Position numbers and translations under genes: made by a program. Shown one piece after another: positions 5,163 to 8,711 of a DNA stretch of 8,711 nt. The notes under the pieces are model-generated. The model was not told where the DNA came from and searched no databases. It worked only from the letters and a program-made list of their open reading frames with translations. The DNA lies in contig NZ_DHXT01000181.1 in the NCBI RefSeq assembly GCF_002413825.1, positions 1-8,711 on the forward strand, read 5' to 3'. Source of the stretch: Rhodoferax sp. UBA5149 (GTDB taxonomy: Bacteria; Pseudomonadota; Gammaproteobacteria; Burkholderiales; Burkholderiaceae_C). Position 1 is the stretch's first letter; every line of letters begins with the position of its first letter.

Positions 5163-6548
5163 ATGACAACTTACACCGCCCTGCTCCAAAGCATCCAGTC
5201 CGCCCCAACTGGCATCATGCTGGCTGAACTGCTGGCGCAACACCCAGCGCTCGCGCGACGCACGGTGCAGCGCTGGGTCAGCCAATGGATTTCCGCCGGG
5301 GACATCGTTGCCCAAGGCGAAGGGCGCGCCCGCCGGTATCTGGCAGCTAGCGACGCCACCTTCGCACCAAGCGCAGTTTGTGCCGCAGCCGAGATCACGC
5401 CCGGCGACACCTTTCCCGCCCACATTCCGCTCTCGGCCGACAGCCAGGACGTCCTCGCTTACGTCACCCAGCCGCTGCAGGCGCGCAAGCCGGTGGCTTA
5501 CCAGCGCGACTTTCTGGATGCCTACCAACCCAACGTCAGCGCCTACCTGAGCGCCCCACTGCGCCGCCAACTGCACAACATGGGCAAGACCACCCGGATG
5601 AGCGAACCCGCAGGCACCTACAGCCGCGCCATCCTCAACCGCCTGCTGATCGACCTGTCGTGGGCCTCCAGCCACCTGGAGGGCAACACGTATTCGCGCC
5701 TGGACACCGTGGCGTTGATCGAACATGGGCGCACAGCCACTGGCAAGGGCGCCATCGAGACGCAAATGATCTTGAACCACAAGACCGCCATCGAACTGCT
5801 GCTGGATAACGTGGGCGCAGACAGCATGGGTAAGGCGGGCTTGAGCCGCTACCTGCTGATGAACCTGCACAGCGCATTGGCAGAAAACCTGCTGCCCAAC
5901 CCGGCTGACGAGGGCCGCATCCGCCAGCACGCCGTCAACATCGGCAAAAGCGTGTACCGGCCCCTGTCCACGCCCCAGCAGATCGACGAGGCATTGGATG
6001 GGGTGCTGGCGAAGTTGAACCAGATTACGGACCCGTTTGAGCAGTCGTTCTTTGCCATGGTGCACCTGCCCTACCTGCAGCCCTTTGCCGACATCAACAA
6101 GCGCACGTCACGCCTTGCGGCCAACTTGCCCTTGTTTCGAGCCAACTTGTGCCCCCTGACGTTTTTGGACGTGCCCGAACAAGCTTATAGCCACGCCACC
6201 TTGGGCGTGTACGAACTCACACGGGTGGAACTGCTGCGCGATCTGTACGTATGGGCCTACGAACGCTCGACTCAGGAATACCAGGCCATCCAGCAAGACC
6301 TGACTGAGCCCGACCCCACCCGCCTGGCCTACCGCGATCTGATCAAACAGACAGTGCGGGAGGTGGTGCAACAGCCGCAGGCAGACCCGCTGCAGGTCAT
6401 TGAGCGCGTCCTTGCCTCTGTGCCACAGGTCGACCGGGTGGATGTGCATGCCTTGCTGGTGCAAGAACTGCAGCGTCTGCATGAAGGCGTTTTGGCGCGG
6501 TACGGCTTGCGGCCATCGGAGCTGGCGGCTTGGAAGGCGGCGCAATAG
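5163..6548 (+). CDS. Fic-family protein with N-terminal winged helix; catalytic His replaced by Gln
   Basis: This 461-residue protein has a DNA-binding-like winged helix at residues 1-62 (LAELLAQHPALARRTVQRWV, a recognition helix, then a wing at GEGRARRYL). A Fic core follows (about 150-370) and then a helical C-terminal tail. Active Fic enzymes carry H-P-F-x-D-G-N-x-R and transfer AMP or other groups to target hydroxyls. Here the motif is Q306-P-F-A-D-I-N-K-R314-T-S-R, so the general-base His is Gln and the first Gly is Ile. The inhibitory-helix motif S-x-x-x-E-G is present at 169-174 (SSHLEG), N-terminal to the core as in class II Fic proteins. The frame is intact and otherwise well conserved in style, so the substitution looks like a feature of a subfamily rather than decay. 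No Shine-Dalgarno precedes the ATG; a repeat operator takes its place. It may act as a transcriptional regulator or non-AMPylating Fic. It stands alone, with no antitoxin gene beside it. Confidence 0.88.
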   Translation: MTTYTALLQSIQSAPTGIMLAELLAQHPALARRTVQRWVSQWISAGDIVAQGEGRARRYLAASDATFAPSAVCAAAEITPGDTFPAHIPLSADSQDVLAYVTQPLQARKPVAYQRDFLDAYQPNVSAYLSAPLRRQLHNMGKTTRMSEPAGTYSRAILNRLLIDLSWASSHLEGNTYSRLDTVALIEHGRTATGKGAIETQMILNHKTAIELLLDNVGADSMGKAGLSRYLLMNLHSALAENLLPNPADEGRIRQHAVNIGKSVYRPLSTPQQIDEALDGVLAKLNQITDPFEQSFFAMVHLPYLQPFADINKRTSRLAANLPLFRANLCPLTFLDVPEQAYSHATLGVYELTRVELLRDLYVWAYERSTQEYQAIQQDLTEPDPTRLAYRDLIKQTVREVVQQPQADPLQVIERVLASVPQVDRVDVHALLVQELQRLHEGVLARYGLRPSELAAWKAAQ

Positions 6549-6605
6549 GCGCAACCCATACCAGACGGCATCAGCAACGATGCACCGGAAGGCCTCCGCA
6601 CAGCG

Positions 6606-7505
6606 TTAGATGCGTTCGCCGAACCGTTTCGACTGCAGGAATTCAACAAACGTTGCCGTGTTCAATGCCAACCATTGGCGTGCCGGGTACACCGCGTAGA
6701 TGGGCGGACCGGGCGGAAGGCTGTACTCCGGCAGCAATTCGACCAGTGCACCACTGGCCAGCTCCTGCTCCACCAAAAGCCGGTCCAGCAGCGTGATACC
6801 GGCGCCGCTGCAGGCGGTAGCCACCAGCGCCATGCCATCGTTGATGCGGATGCGCCCCTGCACCCGAACCCGTGTGGTGGTGGCGCCCATCGACAAAGGC
6901 CATTCGTCGAACACGCGGTTTTCTCGCGTCCACAGCAGACAGTCGTGGTGGGCCAAATCCTCGGGTGTCGTGGGAACGCCGGCACGGTCAAGGTAGGACG
7001 GTGCGGCCACCAGCACGCGGGGGTTGTCAGCCAGCTTGCGCGCGACCAGCGTCGAATCTTCCAGTTGCGCCACGCGGATAGCCACATCGATCTGCTCGGC
7101 GATCAGGTCGCTCAGGCGGTCTTCCACCAGCAGCGTCACCTCCACCTGGGGGTAGCGGCGGGTGAACTCGGTGATCAAGGGCACCAGATGGCGCTGCCCC
7201 AGCGGGCGCGGGCAGGCGACCCGCAGCGGACCACGAACCTCTTGCTGAAACTGGCCTGAAATCTGTGCCACGTTGCTCAATGCACGGTCGATCTGCTGGG
7301 CTTCCAGCAGCACCACCTTACCGACTTCGGTCAGGGTCAACTTGCGCGTGGTGCGCTGAATGAGTCGCGCACCAAGGTCGGCCTCGAGCCGGGCCAACTG
7401 GCGCGAGATGACCGACTTGCCGCACCCGAGCCGGGTTGCCGCAGCACTGATGCTGCCGGCGCTGACGATGGCAGAAAAAGCGGTCAGAAGTTGAGGATTC
7501 AGCAT
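6606..7505 (-). CDS. LysR-type transcriptional regulator
   Basis: This 299-residue regulator has a winged helix-turn-helix at about residues 1-60. GSISAAATRLGCGKSVISRQ and LARLEADLGARLIQRTTRKL are the standard LysR DNA-binding pattern. A linker helix follows, then a periplasmic-binding-protein-like effector domain (about 91-295) with RGPLRVACPRPLGQRHLVPL, DVAIRVAQLEDSTLVARKL and GMALVATACSGAGITLL. LysR proteins act as tetramers that bind T-N11-A sites and respond to a small molecule, usually a substrate or product of the target pathway. The ATG at 7505 matches the family start MLNPQLL; an in-frame GTG at 7514 is possible and would add three residues. It is divergent from the nitroreductase gene, which is therefore its most likely target, along with itself. 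The effector is unknown. Confidence 0.93.
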   Translation of the reverse strand: MLNPQLLTAFSAIVSAGSISAAATRLGCGKSVISRQLARLEADLGARLIQRTTRKLTLTEVGKVVLLEAQQIDRALSNVAQISGQFQQEVRGPLRVACPRPLGQRHLVPLITEFTRRYPQVEVTLLVEDRLSDLIAEQIDVAIRVAQLEDSTLVARKLADNPRVLVAAPSYLDRAGVPTTPEDLAHHDCLLWTRENRVFDEWPLSMGATTTRVRVQGRIRINDGMALVATACSGAGITLLDRLLVEQELASGALVELLPEYSLPPGPPIYAVYPARQWLALNTATFVEFLQSKRFGERI

Positions 7506-7512
7506 GCACAGC

Positions 7513-7557
7513 ACCCAATTGTTGTTCTAAAAGCAACTCAATTGTGCTTTATTGGGT
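7513..7557. promoter_or_regulatory. Probable LysR operator region between regulator and nitroreductase genes
   Basis: The A/T-rich stretch just upstream of the LysR start contains several dyads. ACCCAAT (7513-7519) faces ATTGGGT (7551-7557). CAATTG occurs at 7516-7521 and 7539-7544. GTTG (7521-7524) faces CAAC (7534-7537). LysR regulators usually bind interrupted dyads in the shared promoter of a divergent pair, as here. The nitroreductase promoter is not clear: TTCTCA (7559-7564) and TACATT (7582-7587), 17 bases apart, are a weak candidate. Placement is by context and symmetry only. Confidence 0.4.
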
Positions 7558-7607
7558 CTTCTCAAGCAACGTTATTGTCTCTACATTCGGTACAAGCGCG
7601 TGAGACT

Positions 7608-7635
7608 CGACCTTAAACGCGACCTTAAATGCGAC
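7608..7635 (+). repeat. Short 12-bp tandem repeat in the nitroreductase leader
   Basis: CGACCTTAAA occurs at 7608-7617 and again at 7620-7629 with exact 12-base spacing, and a third CGAC starts in register at 7632. It lies 39-66 bases before the nitroreductase start, probably in the untranslated leader or promoter. It may be a chance or slippage repeat, or paired binding sites about one helical turn apart. No function can be assigned. Confidence 0.45.
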
Positions 7636-7673
7636 GCCCAACGCGATCCAACCCCAACCCAAGGAACCCTTGT

Positions 7674-8375
7674 ATGACCCCCACCGCAACGCTCGCCCCC
7701 CATTCGAACACGGCATCGGCCGAAGCCCAGGAACTGCCATCGGACGCGCTGATTGAGCGCCTGCAGTGGCGCTACGCAGCCAAGAAAATGGACCCGGCCA
7801 AGGCGGTGCCGCAAAACAAGGTGGAGCGGATCCTTGAGGCGGCGCGCCTGGCGCCGACATCGAGCGGCTTGCAGCCCTACGAGATTTTTGTGGTCACGAA
7901 TACCGAAGTGCGCCAGCGGATCAAGCCGATCGCCTGGAACCAGGGGCAAATCACGGACGGCTCGCACCTGCTGGTGTTTGCCGCGTGGGACAACTACACG
8001 ACCGACCGAATCAACATGATGTTCGACCTGACCAACACCGTGCGTGGCGTGAAGAACGAGGGCTGGGAGAACTACCGCAACATGTTGCTGGGCATGTACC
8101 CCCAGCGTGACGCCGAGGTGAATCACCAGCACGCTGCGCGTCAGGCCTACATTGGCATGACCGCCGCGATGCTCGCAGCGGCCTTTGAAGAGGTGGATTG
8201 CACGCCGATGGAAGGCTTCGACTCGAAAGCGCTGGACGAAATCCTGGATCTGCGCGCGCGTGGCCTGCGCAGCGTAGCCATCCTGCCGCTGGGCTACCGC
8301 GAGTCCGACAAGGATTGGTTGGTGAATCTCACCAAGGTGCGCCGTCCGCGCGAACAGTTCATCACGGAAGTCTGA
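7674..8375 (+). CDS. Nitroreductase-family FMN oxidoreductase (NfsB-like)
   Basis: This 233-residue cytoplasmic flavoprotein belongs to a family of dimers that bind FMN and use NAD(P)H to reduce nitroaromatics, quinones or related electrophiles. The N-terminal FMN site is R33-Y-A-A-K-K (LQWRYAAKKMD), with APTSSGLQPYEIFVV (60-74) next. The middle is helical, with the family's dimer-interface pattern (HQHAARQAYIGMTAAMLAAA). The second FMN segment is VAILPLGYRESDKDW (201-215), with basic residues KVRRPRE at the C-terminus. I chose ATG 7674 because AAGGA at 7661-7665 lies eight bases before it. An upstream in-frame ATG at 7629 has no ribosome site, would add 15 Pro/Arg-rich residues, and overlaps the tandem repeat. 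It is divergent from a LysR regulator that probably controls it. The substrate is unknown. Confidence 0.93.
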   Translation: MTPTATLAPHSNTASAEAQELPSDALIERLQWRYAAKKMDPAKAVPQNKVERILEAARLAPTSSGLQPYEIFVVTNTEVRQRIKPIAWNQGQITDGSHLLVFAAWDNYTTDRINMMFDLTNTVRGVKNEGWENYRNMLLGMYPQRDAEVNHQHAARQAYIGMTAAMLAAAFEEVDCTPMEGFDSKALDEILDLRARGLRSVAILPLGYRESDKDWLVNLTKVRRPREQFITEV

Positions 8376-8452
8376 TACACCTCCGTGCAGTGGCTACCCC
8401 GGCCAAAGCGGCATTTGGCGCAGATTGCCAGGGAGCACAGGGAGGCGCGTGA

Positions 8453-8711
8453 ATGATTCGCGCAACAGCGCTTCGAAAAAGCCTCCTTGGACAAGCCAAC
8501 CTGAAACTGGCTTCGACTGCTTCAATGCAGCGTGAGCCGACGGCCGCCAGTACCCGCTTTCTGGATGCGCAGATGTTGGCGCCGACGCTGAATTGGCCCA
8601 GGCTGCTGATTTTTGCCGACCCACCTCGCCGGTCGGGAGAACCGCTTGGTGCAATTACGCCAGCCTCTTTGGCCTGGGGCAGTCCAAATCGGCAGTCTGG
8701 GTCAAAAAGGT
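8453..8711 (+). CDS. Unrecognised reading frame, partial, runs off the right edge
   Basis: A frame begins with ATG at 8453 and stays open for 86 codons to the window end. It has a good ribosome site, GGAGG at 8441-8445, seven bases upstream. The product starts MIRATALRKSLLGQANLKLA and later has RFLDAQMLAPTLNWPRLLIF and PPRRSGEPLGA; it is basic and I recognise no domain. The ATG overlaps the TGA of a 23-codon GTG-initiated frame (8385-8456) as ATGA, an arrangement typical of coupled genes. Against a real gene: third codon positions are less G/C-rich than in the neighbours, and long frames are also open on the minus strand over the same bases. It could be a hypothetical gene, or part of a non-coding dispersed element with chance-open frames. 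Confidence 0.4.
   Translation, partial: MIRATALRKSLLGQANLKLASTASMQREPTAASTRFLDAQMLAPTLNWPRLLIFADPPRRSGEPLGAITPASLAWGSPNRQSGSKR

Noticed and set aside
5163..6548. Fic toxin-antitoxin pair
   Set aside because: No small antitoxin gene is visible upstream or downstream; the inhibitory motif lies within the Fic protein itself, and the catalytic His is absent.
7629..7673. N-terminal extension of the nitroreductase from the upstream ATG
   Set aside because: No ribosome site; it would translate a tandem repeat and a Pro/Arg-rich stretch foreign to the family. ATG 7674 has AAGGA at proper spacing.
8394..8654. 86-codon minus-strand frame at the right edge
   Set aside because: No ribosome site or family features; the plus-strand frame from 8453 has better initiation signals. 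Neither strand is certain.

Overview
The window looks like chromosomal DNA of a high-GC betaproteobacterium, most likely Burkholderiales/Comamonadaceae. This rests on the protein styles, G/C-rich third codon positions and a dispersed-repeat-like hairpin that I associate with that family; it is inference, not a database result. I find ten protein genes (two cut by the window edges) and one riboswitch. No tRNA, rRNA, CRISPR array or insertion sequence is visible.

Left part (1-1082): the 5' end of thiC (thiamin pyrimidine synthesis, minus strand) sits behind a clear TPP riboswitch. Beyond the riboswitch is an A/T-rich inverted repeat, probably part of a dispersed element, and then a divergent small cupin gene. 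The convergent gap after the cupin gene holds a 10-bp hairpin overlapping a perfect 16-bp palindrome.

Stress-response divergon (1083-3731): on the minus strand, a Tat-exported ferritin-like protein is translationally coupled (TGATG) to a periplasmic class I cytochrome c. Facing away are an ECF sigma factor and its RskA-type membrane anti-sigma factor. The shared 234-bp promoter region holds a nested interrupted palindrome. The layout suggests that envelope stress releases the sigma factor, which drives its own operon and possibly the exported ferritin/cytochrome pair.

Redox and Fic region (3753-6548): an Old Yellow Enzyme flavoprotein (minus strand) is divergent from a Fic-family protein with an N-terminal winged-helix domain. 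The Fic gene is preceded by five copies of a GCGCCA-centred motif. Two copies form a perfect 15-bp inverted repeat, and the last abuts the start codon where a Shine-Dalgarno would normally lie. The protein has Gln in place of the catalytic Fic His but keeps an inhibitory-helix-like S-x-x-x-E-G motif. It may therefore be a DNA-binding, self-regulating pseudo-Fic rather than an AMP transferase. I consider this locus the most unusual one in the window.

Right part (6606-8711): a LysR-type regulator is divergent from a nitroreductase-family flavoprotein, a classic regulator/target pair. Downstream, an unrecognised reading frame with a good Shine-Dalgarno and atypical codon use runs off the edge; it may be a hypothetical gene or part of a dispersed element.
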